Source of the DNA: JACKOD01 sp041591635
Lineage (GTDB): Bacteria > Pseudomonadota > Gammaproteobacteria > Pseudomonadales > Oleiphilaceae
Assembly: GCA_041591635.1 (NCBI GenBank)
Contig: JBFHRO010000098.1
Span: 1-11,602, forward strand
Reading direction: 5' to 3'
Length of the DNA stretch: 11,602 nt
In this document: piece by piece, positions 1-7,924 of the stretch
Position numbering within the stretch: position 1 is the stretch's first letter
Layout of the letters: every line of letters begins with the position of its first letter
The notes under the pieces: generated by a model
The model's input: only the letters and a program-made list of their open reading frames with translations
What the model was told of the DNA's origin: nothing
Database searches by the model: none
Program-made: the position numbers and the translations under genes

Positions 1-1
1 G

Positions 2-1966
2 CTCAAACCACCCAAACCACTGAGCCTTAGATACGCTCAAAGCCTGGTGAGCCAGAAAAAAACCGATGCGTTGATGGAAGAGATTATTGGGATCTACAAC
101 GAAGTGGCCGGCGAGGCCGATGTGATTGTCGTTGAAGGTCTGGTGCCTGATCGCAATGAACCCTATACCGCTAAACTCAATACCGAAATCGCCCGCAATC
201 TCAATGCTGAAGTGATTCTGGTAGCCACTCCCGCAGGCTACAGCATCGATGAATTCAACGAACACCTGGATATCTCGGCGCGCATGTACAGCACCACCGA
301 AGGCACCGATGTCATTGGTTTTATTATCAATAAGGTTGGCGCCCCTTCGAGCAAGAGCCGCAAGGTCCGATTTATTGAAGCGCCACCGCTGCCCCAGGAA
401 ACGCACACCAGCTACACCCAAGAGTGTCGGGTTTTCGCCGATTCCCGGTACAAGATTCTCGGTCTGGTTCCGTGGAAAAATGATCTGGTCGCACCACGCA
501 CCCTGGATATTGCCAACGCCCTCGAGGCAACCCCTATACACCGGGGAGAACTCGATACAAGGCGCATCACCCGCATATCGGTTTGTGCCCGCACCGTACC
601 CAACATGGTCGACCAACTGACCCCCGGAACCCTGATCGTAACGCCTGGCGATCGCGAAGACGTAGTGCTCGCCACCTGCATGGCAGCCATGAATGGGGTG
701 CCACTGGCGGGGCTTATTCTCACCGGCAATCTGCAGCCCGACAAGCGGACGCTACGCCTGTGTGCACGCGCCATCGAAACCGGCTTGCCCATATTGCTGA
801 CACGATTCGATACCTATTGTGCTGCCCAAATGATTTCGGCGCTGGATTCGGAAGTACCCAAGGATGACCTTGATCGCATTGAACATGTCATGGAATCAGT
901 ATCTCATGCACTGGACATCCAGTGGCTCACCTCACGCCTGCCTCTGGCGCGCTCCCCCCGGCTGTCACCGCCTGCGTTTCGCTACCAGCTCACAGACCGG
1001 GCACGCAAAGCGGCCAAACGCATTGTGCTGCCCGAGGGGAACGAGCCACGTACCGTGCAGGCCGCGGTTATCTGTCACCAGCGCAAAATCGCTCATTGCG
1101 TTCTCATTGGAGAAAAAACGGACATTCAGCGCGTTGCAGAATCTCAGGGTATTCAGCTTCCAGCCGACATCGAGATTGTGAATCCTGATCAGGTGCGGGC
1201 CGATTACGTTGCCCCCATGATGGCCTTGCGGCGCCATAAAGGTTTGGCTGCCGACATGGCGCTGGCCCAACTGGAAGATAACGTTGTGCTGGCCACCATG
1301 ATGGTCGCCATGAATCAGGTTGACGGACTCGTATCCGGTGCCGTGCACACGACGGCCAACACCATTCGACCCGCCCTGCAGCTGATCAAAACCAAACCCG
1401 ATGCCGCCGTCGTGTCGTCGGTGTTCTTCATGTGCTTGCCCGATCAGGTATTGGTCTATGGCGATTGCGCCGTCAATCCCGACCCTAATGCCCAAGAACT
1501 TGCCGATATCGCCATTCAAAGCGCCGAATCGGCACTTACATTCGGCATTGAGCCCAGGGTCGCCATGATAAGTTACAGCACCGGCACCTCGGGCTCAGGA
1601 CAAGACGTGGACAAAGTCAGGGAAGCCACAGCTATCGCCAAACAAAAACGCCCGGATCTCGTCATCGATGGTCCACTGCAGTACGATGCCGCCGCTATTG
1701 AAAGCGTTGCCAAAAGCAAGGCCCCGAACAGCCCGGTCGCCGGCAAAGCCACGGTATTCATTTTCCCCGACTTGAATACCGGCAACACCACCTATAAAGC
1801 CGTGCAACGCAGTGCAGACGTGATCAGCATTGGCCCAATGCTGCAGGGATTGAAAAAGCCGGTAAACGATCTGTCTCGCGGCGCACTGGTGGAAGATATT
1901 GTCTTTACGATTGCCCTGACTGCCGTACAGGCTGCTCAAAATGACACATCGGGTCAGGAATCATGA
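2..1966 (+). CDS. pta: Phosphate acetyltransferase, long three-domain form, 5' end outside the window
   Basis: Converts acetyl-CoA and phosphate to acetyl phosphate and CoA; with acetate kinase this forms the cytosolic acetate overflow and assimilation pathway. The frame is open from base 2 (LKPPKPLSL...), and those residues resemble the internal part of Pseudomonas Pta, so the GTG at 47 is an internal codon. Roughly the first 70-80 residues, including the P-loop-like N-terminus, are missing. Counting from base 2, residues up to about 185 are the rest of the DTBS-like domain, about 190-320 the DRTGG-type regulatory domain, and about 330 onward the catalytic PTA/PTB domain. The catalytic domain shows RIVLPEGNEPRTVQAA, SGAVHTTANTIRPAL, SYSTGTSGSG, GPLQYDAA and NTGNTTYKAVQRSA. 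The C-terminus is complete, with a short polar tail. The gene converges on der. ackA would be expected just upstream, but that region is not visible. Confidence 0.97.
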   Translation, partial: LKPPKPLSLRYAQSLVSQKKTDALMEEIIGIYNEVAGEADVIVVEGLVPDRNEPYTAKLNTEIARNLNAEVILVATPAGYSIDEFNEHLDISARMYSTTEGTDVIGFIINKVGAPSSKSRKVRFIEAPPLPQETHTSYTQECRVFADSRYKILGLVPWKNDLVAPRTLDIANALEATPIHRGELDTRRITRISVCARTVPNMVDQLTPGTLIVTPGDREDVVLATCMAAMNGVPLAGLILTGNLQPDKRTLRLCARAIETGLPILLTRFDTYCAAQMISALDSEVPKDDLDRIEHVMESVSHALDIQWLTSRLPLARSPRLSPPAFRYQLTDRARKAAKRIVLPEGNEPRTVQAAVICHQRKIAHCVLIGEKTDIQRVAESQGIQLPADIEIVNPDQVRADYVAPMMALRRHKGLAADMALAQLEDNVVLATMMVAMNQVDGLVSGAVHTTANTIRPALQLIKTKPDAAVVSSVFFMCLPDQVLVYGDCAVNPDPNAQELADIAIQSAESALTFGIEPRVAMISYSTGTSGSGQDVDKVREATAIAKQKRPDLVIDGPLQYDAAAIESVAKSKAPNSPVAGKATVFIFPDLNTGNTTYKAVQRSADVISIGPMLQGLKKPVNDLSRGALVEDIVFTIALTAVQAAQNDTSGQES

Positions 1967-1984
1967 CGCTGGCCAAGGCTTCGC

Positions 1985-2018
1985 AAAAAAGGCGCCGGGA
2001 GGGGAACTGCCTCCCGGC
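1985..2018 (-). terminator. Rho-independent terminator of the der operon
   Basis: A perfect 9-bp GC-rich stem (GCCGGGAGG at 1994-2002 paired with CCTCCCGGC at 2010-2018, 7-nt loop) is followed, reading the minus strand, by GCC and a run of six T (complement of the A run at 1985-1990). It lies 11 bases past the der stop. On the plus strand no T run follows the stem, so it should stop mainly the minus-strand operon; pta has no clear terminator of its own here. Confidence 0.88.
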
Positions 2019-2028
2019 AGTCAGATGA

Positions 2029-3456
2029 TCAAGCCTTCTTGCGCGCTTTCTTCTCGCGTCGCTTGATTTTGGATACATGCTTCATCAGTCGGGCTTTCTT
2101 CACCTTCTGCCGTTGGGTCAAGGGGTTGACCTTGTCGGCATAGGGATTCTCGCCCGACTTGAATTCAAACAGAATCGGGGTTCCCACCACATGAAGCGCG
2201 TTGCGAAAAGTGTTCTCGAGATAACGCTTATAGCTCCCCGGAACCTCATCGGTGCGACTGCCATGAACGATGATGCGGGGCGGATTGGAGCCTCCCTGGT
2301 GCGCATACCGCAATTTGATACGATGCCCCTTCACCATGGGTGGCTGGTGCAACGCAATGGCATCTTCAAGCAACCGGGTCAGCTTGTTGGTAGGCCATTT
2401 CGACATCGCCGAGCGAAAACCGTCTTCAATGGATTCGTACAAATTGCCAACGCCGGTGCCATGTTTCGCTGAAATGTAGTGAATCCTTGCCCAATCAAGA
2501 AAATTCAGCCGGCGATCCAGCTCTTTCTTTACGTCATCGCGCTGATCCGGCGTCATGCCGTCCCACTTATTGACCGCCAAAACAATGGCGCGCCCGGCCT
2601 CAATGGCAAAGCCGATGAGGTGCATGTCCTGGTCCACCAGACCTTCCCTTGCATCGACCAGGACCACCAGGACGTTGGAATCTTCGATTGCCTGCAGTGT
2701 TTTGATAATGGAGAACTTTTCAACAGCCTCTTTGATGTTTTTGCGGCGGCGGATACCCGCGGTATCAATCAGGGTGTAAGGTTTTCCGTTGCGTTCATAA
2801 GGAATGTACACACTGTCGCGGGTTGTCCCTGGCTGATCAAAGACCACCACCCGCTCTTCGCCGAGCATACGGTTGACCAGTGTCGACTTGCCAACATTAG
2901 GCCGCCCGATAATTCCAATCCGGATTCCCTGCGCCTCCTCGCCACTGCCTCCCTCAGCCTCCGGCTCGGGAAACAAGCCGAGCGTCTCTTCAATCAGACT
3001 CTTGACACCCCGGTTGTGAGCGGCAGCGGTCAGCCGCACATTCTCAAAACCCAGCCGATAGAACTCGGCCGACGCGACATCGGAATCCTGCCCATCGACT
3101 TTGTTAACGATCAAGAATACGCTCTTGTTACGCACCCGAAGCTTGCGCGCTATGAATTCGTCACTGGCCGTCAGCCCTGTCTGGGCATCAACAACAAAGA
3201 ACACCAGATCGGCCTCATCCATGGCGAGTTCAGATTGCTGTGCCATGGCCGCGTCAATGCCGGCCTCTTCACCGGTAATGCCACCAGTATCGATGGCGAT
3301 GAACTTTCGTCCCTCGTAACGGCCTTCGCCATACTTGCGGTCACGAGTCAACCCGGGCAAATCCGCAACAATGGCGTCCTTGGATCGGGTAAGTCGATTG
3401 AACAGTGTAGACTTACCTACATTCGGACGCCCCACCAGGGCGATGACAGGAATCAT
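2029..3456 (-). CDS. der: Ribosome-assembly GTPase Der (EngA), double-Era
   Basis: Essential tandem GTPase that acts in maturation of the 50S ribosomal subunit in the cytosol. Two G domains are visible. The first has the P-loop GRPNVGKST at residues 9-17, DTGG at 56-59 and NKVD at 118-121. The second has GRPNVGKST at 184-192, DTAG at 231-234 and NKWD at 296-299. An acidic linker (about 163-176) separates them. A KH-like RNA-binding domain follows from about 355, and the protein ends in the typical Lys/Arg-rich tail. The length of 475 aa is normal for proteobacterial Der. The ATG start gives MIPVIALVGRPNVGKST, the usual family N-terminus. An AGAGG ribosome site 8 bases upstream overlaps the bamB stop codon, and only 11 bases separate the two genes, so translation is probably coupled. 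It is the last gene of the minus-strand operon. Confidence 0.98.
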   Translation of the reverse strand: MIPVIALVGRPNVGKSTLFNRLTRSKDAIVADLPGLTRDRKYGEGRYEGRKFIAIDTGGITGEEAGIDAAMAQQSELAMDEADLVFFVVDAQTGLTASDEFIARKLRVRNKSVFLIVNKVDGQDSDVASAEFYRLGFENVRLTAAAHNRGVKSLIEETLGLFPEPEAEGGSGEEAQGIRIGIIGRPNVGKSTLVNRMLGEERVVVFDQPGTTRDSVYIPYERNGKPYTLIDTAGIRRRKNIKEAVEKFSIIKTLQAIEDSNVLVVLVDAREGLVDQDMHLIGFAIEAGRAIVLAVNKWDGMTPDQRDDVKKELDRRLNFLDWARIHYISAKHGTGVGNLYESIEDGFRSAMSKWPTNKLTRLLEDAIALHQPPMVKGHRIKLRYAHQGGSNPPRIIVHGSRTDEVPGSYKRYLENTFRNALHVVGTPILFEFKSGENPYADKVNPLTQRQKVKKARLMKHVSKIKRREKKARKKA

Positions 3457-3467
3457 CGAGACAACCT

Positions 3468-4613
3468 CTAATTTTGAATTTTGTATACGGCAAACTTGCC
3501 GCTATTGCCAAGAACATAAAGCAGGTTGTCCACCACCAGCATGCCGCCGCGAACGCCCTCGGTATCCGCATGAACTCGCGCCAGAAAGCGTCCATCCATC
3601 AAGGAAAGAAAGTGCAGGTGGCCTTCAAAATCGCCTACAACCAGCGTACTGCCAAGCACTTGGGGTGAGGTTAGCTGACGGAACTTGAGATTGCTTTGGC
3701 GCCACACTTCATTACCGGTTGTCTGATCATAGGAGACGACTTCTCCCTCGGCCGTGGAGACATAAATACGCCCCAGCGCCACATCTACGGCACGGTAACT
3801 GGATTCTCGTTTGGACCATATTTCAGCCCCGTTAAGGGCATCAAGTACCACCAGTCGCCCCTGGTAGGACACCACGAAAATACGCCCCTCAACCACCTTG
3901 GGCGCGCCATCAACATCGACCAAGCGCTCCAGTTCGGTACGGCCCTCAGCCACCCCTACGGCGTATTCCCACTGTGGTTTGCCGCTGGCGAGATCAAACC
4001 CCACCAGTTCGCCGTTGGCGAGTCCCACATACACCGAATCGCGGTAAATCACCGGGGGCGCACTCCCACGCACAGAAAGCACCGGCGTTTCTGAATCGTA
4101 ACGCCACTTAAGCTCGCCCGTTGCCGCGTCAAAACACAATACGTTGCCATCAATGGTGGACACCACAACCCGGGTTCCGTTGCTTTGTGCCGGTGCCAGC
4201 ACCTCACTGCTAAGCGACTTGCGCCACAGTTCACTGCCATCGGCAATGTTCAGGGTGATGAGTTCACCTTCTCTGCTGGTAAGGTAAAGCCGCTTTGTGT
4301 CGGCTCCCACCCCTCCCAGAATCGGCTCATCCAGAAACTTGCGCCAGACCGTTGTGCCCTTGAATCTATTCAGAGCAGCCACTTTGCCTTCAATATCCAC
4401 AACATAAACCTGATCACCCACCACCGCAGGCTCAAACAACAGCAGGTTGCCATCTGATCCCCGGCCAGCCGAAAGGCGCCAGAGTTTTTTTACCTGAATT
4501 TCCTCCTGGATCTTCTGCAACTCCACAGGCTCATTTTTTGGCTCATTCGAACTGCATCCCGCCAACAGCCCCAGCCAGACCAGAAAAGCCACGGCCCATG
4601 CGCGATACAACAT
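3468..4613 (-). CDS. bamB: Outer-membrane assembly lipoprotein BamB (YfgL)
   Basis: Lipoprotein subunit of the BAM complex, which folds beta-barrel proteins into the outer membrane; BamB contacts BamA and is thought to help deliver substrates. A signal peptide ends in the lipobox LLAGC with the lipidated Cys at residue 20; the following Ser-Ser lacks the inner-membrane retention signal Asp, so outer-membrane sorting is expected. The rest is an eight-bladed PQQ-type beta-propeller: tryptophan-bearing repeat motifs (for example GTTVWRKF, GSELWRKS, GELKWRYD, GNEVWRQS) recur about every 40-50 residues at W90, W130, W170, W215, W266 and W304. Residues 179-183 (LSVRG) match the region of E. coli BamB reported to bind BamA, with Val where I recall Leu. 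The 381-aa length is normal. Its ATG overlaps the yfgM stop by one base (TGATG), a sign of translational coupling. Confidence 0.97.
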   Translation of the reverse strand: MLYRAWAVAFLVWLGLLAGCSSNEPKNEPVELQKIQEEIQVKKLWRLSAGRGSDGNLLLFEPAVVGDQVYVVDIEGKVAALNRFKGTTVWRKFLDEPILGGVGADTKRLYLTSREGELITLNIADGSELWRKSLSSEVLAPAQSNGTRVVVSTIDGNVLCFDAATGELKWRYDSETPVLSVRGSAPPVIYRDSVYVGLANGELVGFDLASGKPQWEYAVGVAEGRTELERLVDVDGAPKVVEGRIFVVSYQGRLVVLDALNGAEIWSKRESSYRAVDVALGRIYVSTAEGEVVSYDQTTGNEVWRQSNLKFRQLTSPQVLGSTLVVGDFEGHLHFLSLMDGRFLARVHADTEGVRGGMLVVDNLLYVLGNSGKFAVYKIQN

Positions 4614-5272
4614 CAGAGATCCTCCGCAAACACACCCAGGCTGCTTAATTTTATACGCAACAACTCGCGCCGCCCCGGTGTCTCGTCACTCCCTTTGTAC
4701 GCACGGATATAGGCCTCCCGGGCCGCATTCTTGTCATCCTTCTCCATATAGATATCACCTTTGGCTTCGTCTGCCAGAGAAAGGAAGGTGTTCGCCATCT
4801 GTCCGTCGAGGCGCTTGATCCCTTCATCATGGCGGCCCAGTGCAGCAAGCACCTTCGCCAGACGGATGGTCACTATTGCTTTGAGTTCCGGACTGATGGC
4901 ATGCGTCAATGCCCAATTGAGTTCGGTTTCAGCCGCTGCCAGCTCATTGGCGACCACCGCCTCGCGCGCGAGATACAAGGCTGCGAATACGCCATACTGA
5001 GTGTCATCAAAGTCGGTCTTCAACTTGCCCGCCATGTAACGAACCGATGAACGACTCTCTTCGGTCATCGGCTCTGCCATGGAAGCTTGCAGCAATTGTT
5101 GATACAACATGGACGCTGCATCCTTTTCGTCCAGCACTCGTTGTTGCCAGCTCTTCCATCCAAACACCAACGATAAGGCAAGAATAATTCCAATAATCAG
5201 TGATTTGCCGTTGCTTGCCCACCATTTCTTCAGCGCGGCAACCTGCTCTTCTTCGGTACGGTAAATATCCAC
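4613..5272 (-). CDS. yfgM: YfgM-family membrane-anchored TPR-like protein
   Basis: Inner-membrane protein with a periplasmic TPR-like domain (TPR_21/YfgM family). In E. coli YfgM partners with the chaperone PpiD at the SecYEG translocon and is linked to periplasmic protein traffic. A short cytoplasmic N-terminus (about residues 1-22) is followed by one membrane segment at about 24-39 (SLIIGIILALSLVFGW). The remaining helical region carries degenerate TPR-like repeats. The length of 219 aa is normal. The start codon is GTG: the resulting N-terminus MDIYRTEEEQVAALKKWW resembles E. coli MEIYENENDQVEAVKRFF, and the frame upstream reaches a TGA with no other start. The purine-rich ribosome site AGGGGGAG lies 4 bases before it. 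It sits 89 bases after hisS and overlaps bamB by one base. Confidence 0.95.
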   Translation of the reverse strand: MDIYRTEEEQVAALKKWWASNGKSLIIGIILALSLVFGWKSWQQRVLDEKDAASMLYQQLLQASMAEPMTEESRSSVRYMAGKLKTDFDDTQYGVFAALYLAREAVVANELAAAETELNWALTHAISPELKAIVTIRLAKVLAALGRHDEGIKRLDGQMANTFLSLADEAKGDIYMEKDDKNAAREAYIRAYKGSDETPGRRELLRIKLSSLGVFAEDL

Positions 5273-5276
5273 AACA

Positions 5277-5284
5277 CTCCCCCT
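5277..5284 (-). promoter_or_regulatory. Strong ribosome binding site for the GTG start of yfgM
   Basis: The minus strand reads AGGGGGAG, then TGTT, then GTG. This purine block is the best Shine-Dalgarno match in the region and supports the non-ATG start at 5272. Confidence 0.7.
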
Positions 5285-5297
5285 ATCAAGATCCCAT

Positions 5298-5320
5298 CAC
5301 CGATGAAATCTTCATCAGTG
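5298..5320. repeat. Inverted repeat in the hisS-yfgM gap
   Basis: CAC-c-GATGAA, a 3-base loop, then TTCATC-a-GTG forms a 9-bp stem with one mismatch. No T run follows on either strand, so it is not a typical terminator. In the yfgM leader RNA it could act as a processing or stability hairpin. Confidence 0.5.
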
Positions 5321-5324
5321 GCTT

Positions 5325-5330
5325 ATTATA
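5325..5330 (-). promoter_or_regulatory. Possible -10 box upstream of yfgM
   Basis: The minus strand carries a perfect TATAAT about 53 bases before the yfgM GTG, in a gap of 89 bases after hisS. No good -35 hexamer lies 16-18 bases upstream; TTGTTC is present but only 12 bases away. It could be a weak internal promoter for yfgM-bamB-der, or chance in an AT-rich gap. Confidence 0.3.
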
Positions 5331-5361
5331 AAAACCCATTACGAACAACCCGCTTCGACTG

Positions 5362-6636
5362 TCAGAGGTGTTCCTTTATGGCCTCAACCAGCCCGGCAAA
5401 AGGCACCTTGTATTGGCGGCTGTCTTCACGCAGGCTCTTGACCTCGGCGACCTGTGCGCTCACTTCGTCCTCGCCTAACACAACCGCGACATGCGCACCG
5501 CTCTTGTCAGCTTTTTTAAACTGACTCTTAAAACTGCCACCGCCACAATTGACGGTGACCTTCAGCCCGGGGCAACCCATTCGCAGTTTTTCGGCCAACG
5601 AAAAGGCTACGGCCTGTACTCCGACTCCTGCGGCGATGACATAAACATCGGCATGAGCATTCACACTCGCAGGCACAGCGCCAGTACTTTCAAGCAACAA
5701 CACCAGCCGCTCAACCCCCATGGCAAAGCCGACGGCGGGTGTTGGCTTGCCTCCCAGCTGTGCTACCAGGCCATCATATCGACCGCCGGCACAGACAGTA
5801 CCCTGGGCGCCAAGATGCTCCGTCACCCACTCAAAAACAGTTTTTCCGTAATAATCAAGACCACGAACCAGTCGTGGATTCACTTGGTAACTCACCCCAT
5901 TGGCATCGAGCAGCCCGCGCAATTCATCAAAATGGGCTTTGGACTCCTGATCCAGAAAATCGGCAAAATCCGGGGCATTGACGAGAATGGCTTGAGTTTG
6001 CGGGTTTTTGCTGTCAAGAATGCGTAACGGATTGGTCTGCAAACGTCGACGGCTATCCTCATCCAGCGCCTCGACATGAGACTGGAGGTAGTCCACCAGC
6101 GCATCACGGTACAAGCCTCTTGCGGCGCTGCTTCCCAGCGAATTGATCTGCAGGGTCACGAACTTGTCGAGCCCCAGTTCCCGCCATAATCTTGCGCTCA
6201 GCAGGATCAGCTCGGCATCGATATCGGGGCCGGCGAGACCAAAGGTTTCAACACCTATCTGGTGGAACTGACGATAACGGCCTTTTTGCGGCCGTTCATG
6301 ACGAAACATGGGGCCCGTATACCAGAGTTTCTGTACCTGGTTGTGCAGCATGCCATGCTCTTCGACGGCGCGCACACAGCCGGCCGTGCCTTCCGGACGC
6401 AAGGTCAGGCTATCACCATTGCGATCATCAAAGGTGTACATCTCTTTTTCGACAATATCGGTCACTTCACCGATGGAACGCTTAAAGAGTTCCGTTTGCT
6501 CCAGAATGGGCAAACGTATTTCGAGATAGCCATAGGCCTGTATCAGCGATCGAACCCTTTCTTCGAGATATTGCCACACGGGCGTTTGCGAAGGCAGAAC
6601 ATCATTCATGCCTCTGATGGCTTGAATCTTGGCCAA
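5362..6636 (-). CDS. hisS: Histidine--tRNA ligase
   Basis: Class II aminoacyl-tRNA synthetase that charges tRNA-His with histidine using ATP, in the cytosol as a homodimer. The catalytic core shows the motif 1 region with FKRSIGEVTDIVEKEMYTF (51-69), motif 2 MFRHERPQKGRYRQFHQ (110-126), the histidine-specific LVRGLDYY (256-263), CAGGRYDGL (282-290) and motif 3 AVGFAMGVERLVLLL (301-315). The C-terminal anticodon-binding domain covers about 328-424. The 424-aa length is normal. The start is most likely TTG: it gives MAKIQAIRGMND, close to E. coli MAKNIQAIRGMND, and no ATG or GTG lies between it and the in-frame ispG stop. The first internal ATG (codon 10) would cut into the conserved QAIRGMND motif. 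The ribosome site is weak (AGG, 7 bases upstream). It lies 60 bases after ispG and 89 bases before yfgM. Confidence 0.97.
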   Translation of the reverse strand: MAKIQAIRGMNDVLPSQTPVWQYLEERVRSLIQAYGYLEIRLPILEQTELFKRSIGEVTDIVEKEMYTFDDRNGDSLTLRPEGTAGCVRAVEEHGMLHNQVQKLWYTGPMFRHERPQKGRYRQFHQIGVETFGLAGPDIDAELILLSARLWRELGLDKFVTLQINSLGSSAARGLYRDALVDYLQSHVEALDEDSRRRLQTNPLRILDSKNPQTQAILVNAPDFADFLDQESKAHFDELRGLLDANGVSYQVNPRLVRGLDYYGKTVFEWVTEHLGAQGTVCAGGRYDGLVAQLGGKPTPAVGFAMGVERLVLLLESTGAVPASVNAHADVYVIAAGVGVQAVAFSLAEKLRMGCPGLKVTVNCGGGSFKSQFKKADKSGAHVAVVLGEDEVSAQVAEVKSLREDSRQYKVPFAGLVEAIKEHL

Positions 6637-6694
6637 AATTATACCTATATGCTGATTTAATGGACGTTTTGCGTTGTCAGTAACTGCACAAACC

Positions 6695-6712
6695 TGTCAG
6701 GAACTCCTGACA
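6695..6712. repeat. Inverted repeat over the ispG stop codon
   Basis: TGTCAGGA-AC-TCCTGACA is a perfect 8-bp inverted repeat with a 2-base centre, overlapping the last codons and the TGA of ispG (6697-6699). No T run follows on the minus strand, so it is not a standard terminator. The outer CTGACAA (6707-6713) can instead pair with TTGTCAG at 6674-6680, giving a competing hairpin. Confidence 0.6.
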
Positions 6713-7836
6713 ATGATGTCTGCTGTAGTGCCTGTTTCACTCTGGCCAGATTCCTGGTCACGTTTGGCTGCCTCGGCTCGCACCAGCTTTTCAAAACTGT
6801 CGACGAGACTCTCGTTGTCGAGCTTGTGATCGGGTATCCCCTTGAGATACACCAGGTTACTCGGTGTACCGCCGGTCAAACCCACGTCGGCCTCACGCGC
6901 CTCTCCCGGGCCATTCACAATGCAACCAATGATGGCCACATCAAGCGGTGTACTGATGTCTTCGAGCCTCGACTCCAGTTCATTCATGGTTTTGACAACA
7001 TCAAAGTTCTGGCGGGAACAGCTGGGACAAGCGATGAAGTTGATACCTTTGGAACGCAGTTTGAGGCTTTTGAGAATATCGAAGCCTACCTTGACCTCTT
7101 CTACCGGATCGGCCGCCAGCGACACCCGGATGGTATCGCCAATGCCATCCATCAACAGCATACCCAAGCCCACGGCGGATTTTACCGTGCCCGAACGTAA
7201 CCCGCCCGCCTCGGTAATACCCAAGTGCAAAGGCTGCTCGATTTGTGCCGCGATTTTCCGGTACGCGGCCACTGTCATGAACACATCAGAAGCCTTCAAA
7301 CTTACTTTGTAGTTCTGAAAATCATAACGATCGAGAATGTCGACGTGGCGCATCGCCGACTCAACCAGGGCATCAGGTGTCGGCTCGCCGTATTTTTTTT
7401 GCAGATCCTTTTCAAGCGACCCGGCATTCACACCTACCCGAATCGGAATATTCAAATCCTTCGCTGCCGCAATCACCTCACGGATACGGGCTTCCTTGCC
7501 TATATTTCCGGGGTTGATACGCAAACAATCCACACCGTTTGCAGCAACCTTAAGTGCGATCTTGTAGTCAAAATGGATATCGGCAATCAAGGGCACCGAC
7601 ACCTGGCGGCGAATTTCACCAAAGGTATCGGCCGCATCCAGCGACGGTACCGAGACTCGTACAATGTCAACCCCGGCTTGCTGCAGTCGTTGAATCTGGG
7701 CCACCGTGGCTGCAATATCCAAAGTATCGGTATTGGTCATGCTTTGCACAGAGATAGGCGCATCCCCACCCACAGGGACGTTGCCAACCCAGATCTTTTT
7801 CGATTTCCGACGAACGATGGGCGATTCAAATTTCAT
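6697..7836 (-). CDS. ispG: 4-hydroxy-3-methylbut-2-en-1-yl diphosphate synthase (GcpE)
   Basis: Penultimate enzyme of the MEP isoprenoid pathway: reduces 2-C-methyl-D-erythritol 2,4-cyclodiphosphate to HMBPP in the cytosol using a [4Fe-4S] cluster and flavodoxin or ferredoxin electrons. The N-terminal TIM barrel (about 1-240) includes SVQSMTNTDT at 29-38 and RINPGNIG at 106-113. The C-terminal cluster domain carries C270 and C273 (CPSC) and C305 with E312 (GCIVNGPGE), the same positions as the E. coli ligands. The 379-aa length is normal for the two-domain bacterial form. The ATG start gives MKFESPIVRRKSKKIWVG, a usual N-terminus; the ribosome site is weak. It lies 72 bases after rodZ. Its TGA stop is in frame with hisS and sits inside an inverted repeat. 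Confidence 0.98.
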   Translation of the reverse strand: MKFESPIVRRKSKKIWVGNVPVGGDAPISVQSMTNTDTLDIAATVAQIQRLQQAGVDIVRVSVPSLDAADTFGEIRRQVSVPLIADIHFDYKIALKVAANGVDCLRINPGNIGKEARIREVIAAAKDLNIPIRVGVNAGSLEKDLQKKYGEPTPDALVESAMRHVDILDRYDFQNYKVSLKASDVFMTVAAYRKIAAQIEQPLHLGITEAGGLRSGTVKSAVGLGMLLMDGIGDTIRVSLAADPVEEVKVGFDILKSLKLRSKGINFIACPSCSRQNFDVVKTMNELESRLEDISTPLDVAIIGCIVNGPGEAREADVGLTGGTPSNLVYLKGIPDHKLDNESLVDSFEKLVRAEAAKRDQESGQSETGTTADIIVRSS

Positions 7837-7884
7837 AATTCTGGTCTGTGTAAAGGTCTATGGATTATTTAAACAAAAACGAAG

Positions 7885-7924
7885 CAACAACTACTCCAGC
7901 AACAACAACTACTCCAGCAACAAC
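7885..7924. repeat. 18-bp tandem duplication across the rodZ stop codon
   Basis: The plus-strand unit CAACAACTACTCCAGCAA occurs twice without a mismatch (7885-7902 and 7903-7920), followed by four more matching bases. Being 18 bases, it keeps frame: on the minus strand the rodZ end (Leu-Leu-Glu-stop) is repeated just downstream with a second in-frame TAG at 7891-7893. Probably a replication-slippage duplication. Confidence 0.9.

Noticed and set aside
47..49. GTG as the true start of pta
   Set aside because: The frame is open to the window edge and the residues before the GTG (LKPPKPLSL) match internal Pta sequence, so the gene begins outside the window.
965..1519. 184-codon minus-strand open frame inside pta
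   Set aside because: Shadow of the conserved catalytic domain of Pta; its Gly/His-rich composition is typical of antisense frames.
2479..3471. 330-codon plus-strand open frame opposite der and the end of bamB
   Set aside because: It lies antisense to the highly conserved Der frame, has no recognisable domain and no ribosome site that I can see; it is a by-product of codon use in der.
6638..6643. TATAAT directly before the hisS TTG as a promoter
   Set aside because: Transcription would begin at or after the TTG codon, leaving it without a ribosome site, and no -35 element is evident; probably chance in AT-rich sequence.
7225..7872. 215-codon plus-strand open frame opposite ispG
   Set aside because: Antisense to a clear ispG frame with intact cluster ligands; the translation resembles no family I know.
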